A DNA stretch of 64,000 nt from Diploptera punctata (Eukaryota; Arthropoda; Insecta; Blattodea; Blaberidae), in the NCBI GenBank assembly GCA_030220185.1, contig JASPKZ010001600.1, positions 744,001-808,000 of the forward strand, in the 5' to 3' direction. Below are positions 22,038 through 32,829 of this stretch, one piece after another (the first letter of the stretch is position 1; every line of letters starts with the position of its first letter). Below the pieces are notes generated by a model. The model did no database searches, had not been told where the DNA came from, and saw only the letters and a program-made list of their open reading frames with translations. Made by a program: the position numbers and the translations under genes.

Positions 22038-22348
22038 TACTTGGGTTAAAAATTTATTATATATTTTGCACATAATATAAAAATTTGAGTACATAAAAAA
22101 TTTGTTCTTAGCAATTATGGTTTGAATTTTCCAACAACCATTATGCAGTTAAAGTAATTCTAAATAAGTAAACATAGTGAAGATATATGTTTTGAAGGCC
22201 ATTCATTGTCCTCATTCTGACTAAAGTTGACATAATTATATAAAATAAATAAGTTGAGTCTGTTGTCATCTTACCTTATATTAATTATTTAATTTATTAA
22301 TTAAGATATTTGTCTGCACATTCTTACCTCGTATGGTTATTTTTGTTG

Positions 22349-22384
22349 TACATATGTTTCAAGGCTTCTGAGCCCCATCATCAG
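22349..22384 (-). ncRNA. Hammerhead-like ribozyme candidate, intact core
   Basis: Order on the minus strand: CTGATGA, U, stem II GGGGCT / AGCCTT with loop CAGA, GAAAC, ATAT, GTA. All conserved core residues (C3-A9, G12-A14, U16.1, H17) are present. ACATATGT is self-complementary, which would suit a very short or dimeric stem III. The extra U after A9 is not part of the canonical core, and a convincing stem I is not obvious. Confidence 0.5.
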
Positions 22385-23041
22385 CGATTACAGACTGATT
22401 TTTCTCAAGTTGTCGGCCCTGATTTTCTACTCCTGCTCCCTCTGCCTGTGGTTCAATGAATTGCTAATTAGGTTCCTTTCTCCAGGAATTTCAAAATTCA
22501 TAATTCTTTCCTTGTTCTTCTGTATGTAGATTTTTTCCCATATGGTGAGTTCATTTTTGTTTTCTAACCATTTTAATAATTTTCTGTTTACATCTATTTT
22601 GTGTTTTTCTGACCAAACATGAGCAGCCACTGCAGATTTTTCTACTTCCCCTTTTTTTACATTTCTTATGTGTTCTTTAGTTCTAATGGTTACATTTCTT
22701 TTTGTTTTCCCTATGTATATCTTATTGCAGTCTGCACATTTTATTTTATATATTCCTGAAATTTTACCATCGTCAATCTTTAAATTTTTGTTGATTTTTT
22801 TTTTAGTTTACTTAAACTATGATCATTCTTTGGTACTAAACTAATATTAAATTTTCCAAAAATCTTTTGAAATATATTGTGTGCCCAATGGTGATTGGTG
22901 ATATGTGAATTTCCTGTATTTCTTATGAATTTTGAAACTCCCGGAGAAAGGACCTCATTAGCAGGTTCATTGGACCACAGGCAGAGGGAGCAGGAGTCAA
23001 GAATCAGGGCTGACAACTTGAGAAAAATCAGTCTGCAATCT

Positions 23042-23077
23042 TTGAAGATGGGGCTCAGAAGCCTTGAAACATATGTT
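23042..23077 (+). ncRNA. Hammerhead-like core, C3 changed
   Basis: Partner arm of 22349-22384: TTGAAGA, U, GGGGCT / AGCCTT with the same loop, GAAAC, ATAT, GTT. C3 is U, which should reduce cleavage. Confidence 0.4.
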
Positions 23078-23372
23078 CAACAAAAACAACCATAATAGGT
23101 TACAATGTACAGACAAAATATCTTAATTATTAAATAAACATCTTAATGTTACTTCCTGCTGTGTTAAAAAAAAAAATTATTGTTGATTCAGTAGATACCT
23201 CTGAATGTGTATTTCAAAAACTTAGTTATGATATTCAGTTTGTTTTTAGCATAATTTCACTATTTTAGTATGACATAATTTCACTATTTTAGTATGACAA
23301 TTGTTTGAGGAAATTACAAGAAACTATTATAAGAACAACGTAAAATGGCACATTCTCATTTCTTATTTTGGG

Positions 23373-23735
23373 TTCACCACTGTGGTATCAAAGTAGCATG
23401 CTGCCTTGTCACACAGCGAGCCTGGGTTCGATCCCCGATCGGGACAAGTTTCTGGGGTAAAGTTTTCTCGGGTTTCTCCTCACCCGTAAGATAAATGTCA
23501 GGAAACTTTAAGGCTCAAACGGTCCCCGAACACCATCTGGCATCATTATCACCAAAATCATATTTGCCTAATTAGGTTAAGTTTAGTTTAAAGCCTCTCC
23601 TAGCGCATCATCACCATCATCATCAACACATTATCGGGACAGCGTAACCCCATCTTCTAGGTGCCCCAACCTCAAAAGTGGGTTACAAGTGCACCATGGC
23701 AGGAGAGAACACCAGAAATGCCGAAATGACAACCT
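23373..23735 (+). mobile_element. tRNA-derived SINE, type S3 variant
   Basis: Head TGTGGTATCAAAGTAGCATG and GGGTTCGATCCCC as in S3, but the second half differs: TTTGCCTAATTAGGTTAAGT, CTCTCCTAGCGCATCATC, GGTGCCCCAACCTC and CCAGAAATGCCGAAATGACA. It looks like an S3 head joined to the tail of the 3885-4195 type. Confidence 0.65.
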
Positions 23736-23774
23736 GGGACATTGGAAAGGGGAAAAAAACTTTTTTATGGATTA

Positions 23775-24330
23775 ACACTATATTTGAAGAGAAAAATTAT
23801 ATGCTCAGACTGGGATTTGAACCCAGGACCTTTTGCACTCTAGGCGAATGCTCTACCAAATGAACTATCTGAGAAACTCCAAACCAAATGCAAATTTCTC
23901 TCTTATATACACTGTTAATTCATGTGTACCAAATGCTATGAAGCCTTTGCTTCTTTATTAAGAAGACCTTTAATTGGGAATTTTACATTTTATTATAAAG
24001 CCAGTATGGCTTCTTTCGATGTTTTTATTATTCGTTTCATACATCTCAATGATGGATAAATTATATTTGAAGAGAAAAATTATATGCTCAGATTGGGTTT
24101 GAACCCAAAACCTTTTGCACTCTAGGCAAATGCTCTACCAAGTGAGATATCTGAGAAACTCCAATCTAAACGCAAATTTCTCTCTTATATACGCTGTTAA
24201 TTCCCGCACGCCAAATGCTATGAAGCCTGTACTTCTATCTTGCAAATGGTGGCTTTTTTGTTGAGAAGACCTTTAATTGGGAATTTAACATTACATTATA
24301 AAGTCACTATGGCTTCTTTCAATGTTTTTA
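23775..24330 (-). repeat. Two head-to-tail tRNA-like units
   Basis: Heads at about 23800-23873 and 24085-24158 (complements GGGATTTGAACCCAGGACC and GGGTTTGAACCC), about 285 bp apart, with the usual spacer (AAATTTCTCTCTTATATAC, ATGCTATGAAGCC, AAGACCTTTAATTGGGAATT). Confidence 0.75.
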
Positions 24331-24334
24331 TGAG

Positions 24335-24490
24335 GTAATATTTATAAAGTAAAATTTTATCACCTCACCTCATATTCTTCTTCTTCTTCGACTAGTTTAG
24401 GGACCTTCTTTGGTTCCATCCTCAGTATTTTCATGACCATTGTTATGTTGTTTTTAAAGAGCCACCTCTTGCTCCCTCTGTTTCATTTTT
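24335..24490 (-). mobile_element. Penelope-related 3' fragment
   Basis: Contains the ACCTCACCTCATATTCTTC end and a hammerhead-like core at 24390-24425. No second arm was found. Confidence 0.5.
24390..24425 (-). ncRNA. Hammerhead-like core, G12 changed
   Basis: CTGAGGA, U, stem II GGAACC / GGTCCC with one A-C mismatch and loop AAAGAA, TAAAC instead of GAAAC, then TAGTC. ACTAGT is self-complementary. Confidence 0.35.
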
Positions 24491-24539
24491 ACATAATTTG
24501 GAGGGATTCTTGCAAAAATATTGTGTGTATATATATATA

Positions 24540-24842
24540 CGTCCACTGTTGTGGTCTCGAGGTAGCATGCTGCCTTGTCATACAGTGGACCCAGGTTTGA
24601 TCCCGGTCGGGGCAGTTTTTCTCAGTGAGGTTTTTATCGGGATTTTTTTCACGTGTAAGACAAATGTCAGAAAAACTTTAAGGCCCAAACGGTCCCCAAA
24701 ATCATATGGCCATTATCATCATCCTTCACCAGTGTGGAAAGCAACGGGAAGCTACCACACCTACAATTCCCTAGTAAAGCTGCAAAGCATAGCATGAAAA
24801 TGCTAGAAGAACCTGCCTTCGGGCAGAATTACTATGGATGGA
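24540..24842 (+). mobile_element. tRNA-derived SINE, type S3
   Basis: Head TGTGGTCTCGAGGTAGCATG and GGTTTGATCCC; end GGGCAGAATTACTATGGATG. TATATATAT flanks both ends. It lies about 60 bp from lipase exon 3. Confidence 0.8.
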
Positions 24843-24900
24843 TATATATATATTACACCCTACTTTTTTTTAAGTAACTTAATGGAATAATGATACTTAC

Positions 24901-25060
24901 TCTTTCCAAATACAAATTCTTTAACTTTTCAAACCTATCATCAAAAGAACTAAACCATCCATGTATAGCTATTACAGTCATTCTGTTGCGATCGAAGTAT
25001 GAGCTGTTAAATGATGTGATAGGCCATCCAGAAACTGTGTAATTTTCGGAATTGGTTGTT
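24901..25060 (-). CDS. Lipase-like gene, exon 3 (oxyanion-hole segment)
   Basis: Encodes residues 65-118. It carries the S-FN-SYF segment followed by MTVIAIHGWFSSF, where His98-Gly99-Trp100 matches the conserved IHGW motif that helps form the oxyanion hole in the family. Acceptor ATTTCAG and donor GTAAGT are canonical; the exon closes in phase 0. A possible N-glycosylation site is NYT at 71-73. The donor side lies only about 60 bp from a SINE and the acceptor side about 25 bp from a tandem tRNA-like repeat, so repeats crowd this exon on both sides without breaking it. Confidence 0.9.
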
Positions 25061-25087
25061 CTGAAATTTAAGTAATACTTGAAGTTA

Positions 25088-25600
25088 TTATATTTGAAGA
25101 GAAAAATTTTCGCCTAGACCGGGACTCGAACCCGGGACCCTTGGCTTTCCGGGCCAAGTGCTCTACCAACTGAGCTACCGAGGCGAGTTACGATCTAGAC
25201 GCAAATTTTTCTCTTATGTATGTTGTAATTCCCTCGCGCCAAATGCTTGAAACCATAGCTTCTATCTTTGCAAATGGCGGCTTCTTAGTTAAGAAGACAT
25301 TTATTGGGAATTTAACACTACTTTATAGCCAGTAGGGCTTCTATTGACGATTTTTATTATTAATTTAACACTTCTCATAGAAGGATAAATTATATTTGAA
25401 GAGAAAAATTTTCGCCTAGACCGGGACTCGAACCCGGGACCCTTGGCTTTCCGGGCCAAGTGCTCTACCAACTGAGCTACCGAGGCGAGTTACGATCTAG
25501 ACGCAAATTTTTCTCTTATGTATGTTGTAATTCCCTCGCGCCAAATGCTTGAAACCATAGCTTCTATCTTTGCAAATGGCGGCTTCTTAGTTATTATTAG
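25088..25600 (-). repeat. Tandem tRNA-like units, 302-bp period
   Basis: About 1.7 copies that look identical by eye over the shared length. Each has a tRNA-like head on the minus strand (A box TAGCTCAGTTGGTAGAGC, B box GGGTTCGAGTCCC, 3' end before a TTTTT run) at about 25111-25184 and 25413-25486. The anticodon arm is TTGGC/GCCAA with loop CCGGAAA, lacking U33, so a working tRNA is unlikely, but the Pol III promoter boxes are intact. The same head is at 41849-41920. Confidence 0.8.
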
Positions 25601-25689
25601 ATATTGTATGGTGCAGAATACTGAATATACTTATATTTAAGCTAACAGTGTTACATATTCTTTAAAGTACTGTTAACTTGCAGTGTAAC

Positions 25690-27535
25690 TTTGGACTATC
25701 ATAACCAACTAATTCACTGGCACTATTGAACCCTTAGATTCATGGCCACAAGCTCTCCATACATCCCTATTCTGAGCTAATGTTTTCCAATCATCCCCTG
25801 TATAATGTACTTTCCTCAAATCATGTTAATGTTATTCTCCCATCTCATTCTTGGTCTACCAACAGGGCATTTTCCCTCTGGTTTTCCTACAAGAAGCTTC
25901 CATACCTCTCTTTCATTTCCCATTCGTGCCACATGTCCTGCCCATCACAATCTATGAGACTTAACTGTCTTATTATATCTTGTTTCCTATAAAGATCATG
26001 CAGCTCATTCTTATATAGTCTTCTTCATATGCCTGTTTATTCATCTCTCTTTGGTCCAAAAAGTTTCTTAAGAACTTTTACTCAATTACTCATAATCTTT
26101 TCTCCTCCCTTAAAGTAACAGTCCATGTTTCGCATCCATATAATATAACTGGGAGAATAATAGTTTTATATATTTTGATTTTTTTTAAAGAAGTTGGGAC
26201 GATTGGAGTCCCTGTATTGCATACTAGCATGCATTTCCAGAATTGAGCCTATGTTTAATTTCTTTGTGCATATCATTCCTATTTATAATAATTGTTCTTA
26301 GGTATTTGAATTCAGCCACTTCTTCAAAATTTCCCTCATATGTCGTTAACTGTCCATTTCCACTGTATAATGTCTTTCAATGTGTGACCATATATTTAGT
26401 TTTACTGCTGGTTACTTCCAGCCCCAGTTTCTTAGTGTTATTCAATAGAATGTGTGTGTTGGCCATTACTATATGCTCTCTATTGCCTAACAATACATAA
26501 TTAGCATAAACTAACACTTTATTAATACCATTGAGTTAGGCCTTCTTCATCCTTAAAAGATTTTATGGCTTGTTCTATGTAGGACAAAATTTGAAGAGTA
26601 GAAGAGATGCTGAATCTATTGTGAATGTCAGTAGTATCCGAAAACTGTCTGCCTACAAGCACCCTACTCTTTGTGCCATTTAGACACATTTGAATAAATC
26701 AAATTACATTTTTAGGAATTCCGAACTCCAAGAGGTTACTATATAACTTCTCCCTTTTAATTTAAGTCTACATACAGCTGATGCACAGTGCCATTATATT
26801 CCCATTTTTTCTAAAATATATCTTATACTGAAAATCTGATCTGTTGTAGACCTAGTTCTCCTAAATCCACATTGATGATCTTCTACTATGTCATGAATGT
26901 TGGGACTAAGAGTAAGTCTCTACTAAATATATTTATTAGAATTTTGTATGAAGTTGAAAATAATGAAATACCCCTGTAGTTGTTGCAATCAGTTTTATTC
27001 TTTCTTCTAATTGGTATGATAATCAATTCCTTCCATTCATTTGGAAGAGCCATTTTTTTTTCTCAAATCATATGTAGCCGACATATCTTGTCCATAAATT
27101 TTTTTCCGCCTGATTTTATCCGTTCTCCTGGGATTCCTCTGAACCTGATGCTTTATGTATCTTTAATTTTTCTATTGCCATTTCAGCCTCTAATGCATTT
27201 GGTTCTGTGACTAACATTTTTGTTGTCTGTTACTCTTCAATATCCTGTTCTGCATACACATTTAATAGCTGATTAAAGCAACTTTTTCATCTATTTAATC
27301 TACTCCTGAATCTGAATTCATATCTCCATTTTCATTCCTATTTATATTTGTTCTAGCCTGAAACCCATCCCTCTCTATCCTAATTCCCTGATATAATTCT
27401 CTCATGTTCCTATTTTTTGCATTCGTTTCAAGATCATTAATCTTCTCTCTCAAATATTCCCCCTTTTTATGCTTTAATAACCTTGTACTTTGGGCCAACG
27501 TAACATTTTTTGTTCTATTTTGGGCCATCATAGAA
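25690..27535 (-). mobile_element. Decayed LINE (RT region)
   Basis: Contains, inverted, the GAGCTAATGTTTTCCAATCA block, the RT thumb region at 26100-26450 (parallel to 5041-5313) and at 27295-27531 a 78-codon piece with LLKHKKGEYLREKINDLE. All frames are broken. Longest relative of the 4555-5690 family here. Confidence 0.6.
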
Positions 27536-27554
27536 AAAAAAATTGTGCCAATGG

Positions 27555-27680
27555 TTGAAAGTGAAAATGGATATAATTAAAGAATTAACTCTAGAGTCTA
27601 GAAGAAAAAAGGATATGAGGTGAGGTAATCAAAACATTAATTTAATTCTTAAATTAAACCTCATAGTGTTTTTTTTCCCC
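27555..27680. repeat. Penelope-related end fragment
   Basis: GGATATGAGGTGAGGTAATC followed by AAACCTCATAGTG resembles the outer ends of the fold-back elements. No second arm resolved. Confidence 0.35.
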
Positions 27681-28024
27681 TGTGAAAGTTAAATGGATAT
27701 AATTACTACATTTTCTGGTTGGTAGCAGTACTTTGAAGCATCTGTCATTGCAGAATATGATTTGTGTTAAAATAACTCCAATATCCAAAGAACTGCAAAT
27801 GAACACAACAGGCCCAGTTAATGACAATGACTACTAAAGGTAAGGAAGATAAAGAGGGACATTCAGTTTCAGAGCGACAATCAGTGTTGATAGATTGTGC
27901 TATTGAATATAATTGTATATATTTTAGGTTTGCAGGTAAGATTGTGTTGTTGTTGCTATCATATGGCATTGTTTACATGTATTTCAATTAAGCAATTAAT
28001 TAATTTATGTAAATTATTATCTAA

Positions 28025-28480
28025 CTAACTCACTGGCCCTATTGAACCTGCAGGTTCATGGCCACACGGACATAAGCACTCCATACATCCCTATCCCAAG
28101 CTAATGTTTTCATAATTCCCATGTTAATATCTCTAGTGCCCCACTATTGTATAAAGTCCTAACATTACATGTTCCTAGGAACATGTCCCTGTGTTTGAGC
28201 CTTTGTCATGGGTTCCCTGAAGTAGTCCCCCCCCTCGGAGAACTGAATGGGGGACTATTTGACCTCCAGAAAATTTTACCCCAATGGAACCCATGTCCGC
28301 ATATCTTGATGGTTGTATTTTTATGGTGAAAGATTGTCAGTCTCTTTCGACCAAGGTACTTTTTTCGCCTGGCTTATCACCTTCGACCAGTCCAGAATGG
28401 GTAATCCTATTGGCAGCAATGCTCCGCCGGCACAGTTCGCGGGATCATTTAAGCATGCAAACCACAACAAGGTGAAGATA
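28025..28480. mobile_element. LINE-derived fragments
   Basis: 28030-28115 repeats the TATTGAACCTGCAGGTTCAT / CCATACATCCCTATCC block of the 4555 LINE. 28200-28470 is a more GC-rich stretch with no stop over 60-86 codons in several frames; I take it as another retroelement part, without a recognised domain. Confidence 0.4.
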
Positions 28481-28494
28481 CCATGGAGGGTATA

Positions 28495-28655
28495 TTCTTA
28501 TCACTTACCTCATATTTTTCTTCTTCTTAGACTAGTTTCAAAACCTTATTCGGTTCTATCATCAGTATTTTGATGACAGAACAACGGTTGTCAAAATACT
28601 GATGATGGAACCGAATAGGGTCTATGTAATTAATAAGAAATATGGGTGAGTGGTT
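28495..28655. repeat. Penelope-related palindrome with hammerhead-like cores
   Basis: Left arm 28495-28575 and right arm 28578-28655 are inverted copies (GACAACGGTTGTC at the centre). Outer ends TCACTTACCTCATATTTTTC and AAATATGGGTGAGTGG. Confidence 0.7.
28530..28565 (-). ncRNA. Hammerhead-like ribozyme candidate, intact core
   Basis: CTGATGA, U, stem II AGAACC / GGTTTT (with one G-U) and loop GAATAA, GAAAC, TA, GTC. ACTAGT around the short loop is self-complementary. All conserved core residues are present; stem I is not clear. The plus-strand arm at 28599 starts CTGATGA but is decayed after the stem. Confidence 0.5.
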
Positions 28656-28751
28656 AACAAGAAACATTATGGAATGACAAGGCAGGATATATCTAAGCAG
28701 TTAAGTGCTTTGGGGTTTGTTTGGTTTACAAAGGGTCATAACATATTTCTG

Positions 28752-29055
28752 GGGGCACGCCATAGCGTAGTAGTTAAGGCACTGAGCTACAAGCCGGAGG
28801 GTCGAGGGTTCAAGTCCCATTGGGGTCAGGATTTTTAAACTGACCCAAACCCTCTGGCGGCACTATGACCCTGGGGTCGACTCAGCCTCTAATGGAAATG
28901 AGTACCAGACGCTTGTTCTGGGGGTAAAGGTGGCCGTCACGCAGGGCTGACAACCCGGCTGACATAAAGTGCCGATTGTCTAGAAAAAGTGGGAGCCTTA
29001 ACCTCCTACTACCCCAAGGGCCTCCGGGCCTGTTGTGGGATCACTATACTTTTAC
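28752..29055 (+). mobile_element. tRNA-derived SINE, type S2 (best copy)
   Basis: Head GCCATAGCGTAGTAGTTAAG and GGGTTCAAGTCCC. Body GATTTTTAAACTGACCC, GGGTCGACTCAGCCTCTAAT, GGCCGTCACGCAGGGCTGAC; end GTGGGAGCCTTAACCTCCTA and TGTTGTGGGATCACTATACT. Confidence 0.85.
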
Positions 29056-30170
29056 ATAACATATTTCAACAATTCCTTTCTAGATTCTCCAAGACATTGA
29101 TTACATCAATCCAAGATAATTACCAACTGATCTTGAAATTGACATCATACTGCAGGCTGTAAGAATGGCAGAAAATTCAAGATGAATCCCGAACGTTGAA
29201 AGAAGTGGTTTAAAAAATACCAACATTTTACTCATGTCACCTAAGAATGGTTTATACTGATGTCAGTAGTTTTTTGCTAAGTTGAAACATTTCCTTGTTC
29301 ATATTTCTGTTAGAATTTGTTGATTTGTTTAGCTTTATATCTTAATTCAGTAATTTTTAACGTTAGTTTTAATTTTATTTTATAAGAATGTAATCATTAT
29401 GTTAGGATCTTAATAAACATTTTCTTAGTTTGAAGAACTTTAATTTCAATTTAGTTAATTTAAAAAAATTGCAGCTCACAACAGAAAAACATACACACTA
29501 TGATATTTGAAAAGATTGTGAAACTTCCATTATTTTGAGAGATTCTCTTAGAAATTTATTTTGTATTGATACTGTGAATCATTGCTTCAATAATCTTGAG
29601 AAATCTGTATTTATAATACATTTTTAACAAATCTCTCATTTTGAATGTTTGTTATTTGTGAAAAATTTGAGCTCATTCCACAGCCTTTCAAGTGTAGGTA
29701 TATTGCAGTTCATGAGATGAAAGAAAATTATTGACATTTCTTCTCACAGCTGGCGCTAAGATCACGCATCACAAGTTACTATCAGTCTGCAATGGCGCTA
29801 CATCCAAATCATCTTCATTTTCGCCACTAGTGTTATTTTGCAAATCTGAACTAGAACTCGCATTTCCTTCTGCCATAATTTTTTTTTTGAAAGTTTTGAA
29901 ACACTGTTTTGTGAATACATATTGAAGCAGAAGTCCTTTCAAGCACTTTTTGAATTGTGAGAAGAGGTCCACCATTAGTTATTTTCATTTTCAAAATAGT
30001 TCCTCACTGAGCACATTACTTCTTGAGTGTGACCTCAAATAGTTATCTCTTTGCCCAAGAAATGTTTCTTAGTTTTGTTTTGGTTAAAAGACATTGTCAT
30101 AAAAATATTTTAAAAAAAAGAAGAGTTTATAACTACTCTATATGCTATAAAATAAAGTACACATATACAT
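29056..30170. other. Intron 2 sequence, nothing firm
   Basis: AT-rich. A short acidic frame on the minus strand (ATG at 29873, MAEGNASSSSDLQNN, ending near 29771) has no recognised domain and may be a transposon N-terminus. Confidence 0.35.
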
Positions 30171-30171
30171 T

Positions 30172-30265
30172 TAACTGATGTTTTCATTATTAATTTAACA
30201 CTTCCCATTGAAGGATAAATTAAATTTGAAGAGAAACATTTTCGAGTCTCGGTTGGGCAAAAAAA
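30172..30265 (-). repeat. Truncated tRNA-like unit
   Basis: Holds the spacer end (TTTCATTATTAATTTAACAC, CATTGAAGGATAAATT) and the first bases of a head (TCGAGTCTCGGTTGGGC) before an A run. Confidence 0.5.
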
Positions 30266-30474
30266 AAAAACTCTTCAAATTTAATATACATTTAAATTTA
30301 ATATAACAAAATTGACATATTTTATATATTGTACATGTATTCAATTGATCGCTTGTATGTGTAACTAGATATGAATTAAAACTGTTGTTACTATTAACAT
30401 ACAAATCTCCATTTCACACAGTGCACTGCAGACTCAACACAGGAAGTGGGTTAAAACAGGACAATGGAGTCTTA

Positions 30475-31190
30475 GGGCCGCATGCAAATACATTAGTCTC
30501 TACTCAAATTACTTCCAATCACTGGTGAGCTGACTCACCGTGAGCAAGTGCAAAGATCAAATTAGCTACCCACTAACTGGTCATGCATGAAAGTCATCAT
30601 TTTCGTAATATTGGCAAGAAATCTACCTACCCAGATTCTCAGCGATAAAACAACCAACCTCCTTCCGTTTATTTTTGTCTGCTAGAGGCAATGCAATTTT
30701 TACTCTTTGCATCCTGCAAAATAATACCGTATACAACGACGTCTGCTAGATTGGCGCAACATTATGCCCGATTCTCCTCCTGTTCTTCCAGTTGAATTCT
30801 TTGGTAGATTCTATCAAATTCCAACTTCTCCGTGTATACCAAAAACAAAAAACAAGATCGAAGTCCTTCAAGGTCCGACATCTTGGATAAAGCAGTCTGG
30901 TTTTCAAAGTAGCATCAGGTACCATCCGGGATTCTCACGATTCCGTTTCTTTCTCTCCGAAGTTACCTTGGCATCTGGTAGCTTAGGAATTTCAACAATT
31001 ATTATCGCATGAACAGATTTTTGAGTATGCAAAAACGTATTTGGATACAACTTTCTCAGCAGAGAATGACTTTTACGGTCTAATGCGTTCAAAGATTTGA
31101 GCCTTAAAGTTATATGATAAACATGGACTATGATTGGTCTCCAGTAAGGCAAGCCTCTACTATGTGCAATCAATCCTTTTCTTCTTGCAT
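30475..31190. repeat. Unclassified repeat Y, copy 2
   Basis: Starts GGGCCGCATGCAAATACATT and follows 8275-8740 closely, with small insertions, then extends through CAAAGATTTGAGCCTTAAAG. Open frames of 82-89 codons are present on both strands; a minus-strand frame contains KLYPNTFLHTQKSVHAIIIV, shared with copy 1. Confidence 0.6.
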
Positions 31191-32100
31191 ATCACGCACT
31201 GTAATGTTATGTAGCCTCTTTGTCTTTATTTGTGACACTGCCAAAATATGATCTTCTTTTCAATATTGAAAAATTACAATTTAATTCCTGCAATTGGGCA
31301 CTTACTATATCATTTTATTAAATACACTGTATTTTATGTGTATTTTAATGGCGGAGAATAGTTTATAAAGTGTTTTATGCATTCTGTTAGTTTTATGTTA
31401 TGTTATATGATATATAGTTTTAATTTAACAGAATTAACTTAACGATTTATTAGTCTTAATGTAACAGAAGCAGTTTGACTTAGAGGTGACGATGTTGTAA
31501 GAAATGTTTTTTGAAATAGTTCAGGGTTCAACTTTCATTACAGAACCTTTCATACTGCTGCTGGATGATGCTTCGCAGTAATTTTGAATGGTGACTTTTT
31601 ATTTATTTATTTATGCACTACCTTCACTACTCTGCCGAGACTAAAATCTGTGAGTTAGGTCTCCATGTCGGATTACTCCTAAAACTCAATCAGTGTTGAT
31701 GTAAGTCTGGGTGGTTGTTGCCAAGGATCATCCGAAAGTGATTCCTCGTTTCATAATATGATTAAATGTTTCTTCTGCATAATGTGGTGGGACTGCTCAT
31801 TGTCTGCCATGAGGAAAGGGCCATTCGGGAAATAGTTGTTTGGAAAATTTGATTTAGAATTTGCATTCGGGAAAAAAGGGCATTCAGGGAAAAGGATTTG
31901 TGAAATTAGATTTGGCAAAATGGGTGGGAACAATGACAACACAATAGTAGAAATATACAGCCTTCTGAATACAACCAAGATTCTAAATGCAATAAAACCA
32001 TAGTGTTACAGCATCTATCAATAATAATAATATTGACAATAATAATAATTTTAATTTTGCTTGGTAAGTAATTGCTATGTTAATATTATTCGTTTTTAAA
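31190..32100. other. Intron 2 sequence with internal repeats
   Basis: 31810-31910 holds imperfect repeats of CATTCGGGAAA / CATTCAGGGAAA. 32018-32055 is an AATAATAATA microsatellite. No gene seen. Confidence 0.4.
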
Positions 32101-32104
32101 CACC

Positions 32105-32255
32105 TTAATGATGGACAAATTATATTTGAAAAGAAAAATATATGCCTAGACTGGGGTTTGAACCCAGGACCTTTGACTTTCTATGTCAATGTTCTTCCAT
32201 CTGGGTTCAAACCCCAGTCTAGGCGTATATTTTTCTTTTCAAATATAAGTAATTG
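32105..32255. repeat. Hairpin made of two inverted tRNA-like 3' halves
   Basis: The segment 32118-32165 (TATATTTGAAAAGAAAAATA ... GGGGTTTGAACCCAG) recurs inverted at 32197-32251 (CTGGGTTCAAACCCCAGTCT ... TTTTCAAATATA). Arms are near-identical; only about 30 bp of anticodon-arm sequence lies between them. Confidence 0.7.
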
Positions 32256-32353
32256 CTATACTTGAGATCATTACTTATATATCCACATAACTCATTCTTT
32301 ATCTCTCTAATATATTTTTAATCGTTTTTATATATTTTTATGCTGTTATTTAC

Positions 32354-32483
32354 CTTGAGAAAAATCGAAATACAGCAGGACACTCATCCGGACATTGAGG
32401 AGGTGGTATAGGTCTAAATATTGAACTCCAAGGATCTCCAAGATTAAAACAGCCAAGATCTTTACAACATTTTTGAAGGAATC
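32354..32483 (-). CDS. Lipase-like gene, exon 2 (N-terminal Cys segment)
   Basis: Encodes residues 22-64 of the spliced product. It begins EGFLQKCCKDLGCF and continues through DPWSSIFRP and a Pro/Cys-rich stretch to FRFFSR. The order KxC..LGCF....PW....RP is the usual start of mature pancreatic-lipase-family proteins. The acceptor reads TATACAG and the donor GTAAAT; the exon enters in phase 1 and leaves in phase 2, matching its neighbours. It contains six Cys residues, including an unusual CC pair at 27-28 and two (39-48 region, QCPDEC) not typical of vertebrate pancreatic lipase. A tRNA-like inverted repeat ends about 100 bp beyond the donor side of the exon. Confidence 0.85.
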
Positions 32484-32829
32484 CTGTATAAAAAATATAA
32501 AATATTTTAGAATTTTGAAAGATTTATTCTTATATTATTACTATAGTAACTTGAAGTAGAAATGTGGGATTGCCGCCATTTAAACACCTCAATAAAAAAA
32601 AAACCTCTCAGGAAGAATATATACTTCTGGAAATAATTCTCAGATAGGCATGTAAAGTGAGATGTCTCCAAAATTATGAAAATTTAGTTATCTATCAAAA
32701 AAAGGAAAATACATTTTTTCTGTGGCACAAAAATGAAATTATTGACATCTTGTATTGTCAATGACCTTGAGTATATTTCATAGTGTATTTTGTGATAATT
32801 CACTTCTTCTTCCAAAAACACAGATTTGG

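Larger units (their letters stand above)
22300..23105 (-). mobile_element. Penelope-like palindromic element, subfamily 2 (GIY-YIG)
   Basis: The minus strand of 22780-22427 encodes a GIY-YIG endonuclease: KISGIYKIKCADCNKIYIGK, TKEHIRNVKKGEVEKSAVAA, then MNFEIPGERNLIS. The right end (22915-23100, plus strand) repeats the same C-terminus inverted (MNFETPGERTSLAGS, HRQREQES). Both arms end in a hammerhead-like core, minus at 22349-22384 and plus at 23042-23077. The sequence differs strongly from the 10905/46067 subfamily. Confidence 0.75.

Noticed and set aside
25111..25184. Functional tRNA gene on the minus strand
   Set aside because: Pol III boxes and acceptor are good, but the anticodon loop lacks U33, the anticodon does not fit the body type, and the head is part of a dispersed unit.
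28200..28480. Possible host exon with GC-rich, stop-free frames
   Set aside because: Several overlapping frames are open, no splice sites fit, and it joins a known LINE block; probably retroelement.
29771..29873. Short acidic protein starting MAEGNASSSS
   Set aside because: Only 34 codons, no domain, no neighbours that would support a gene.
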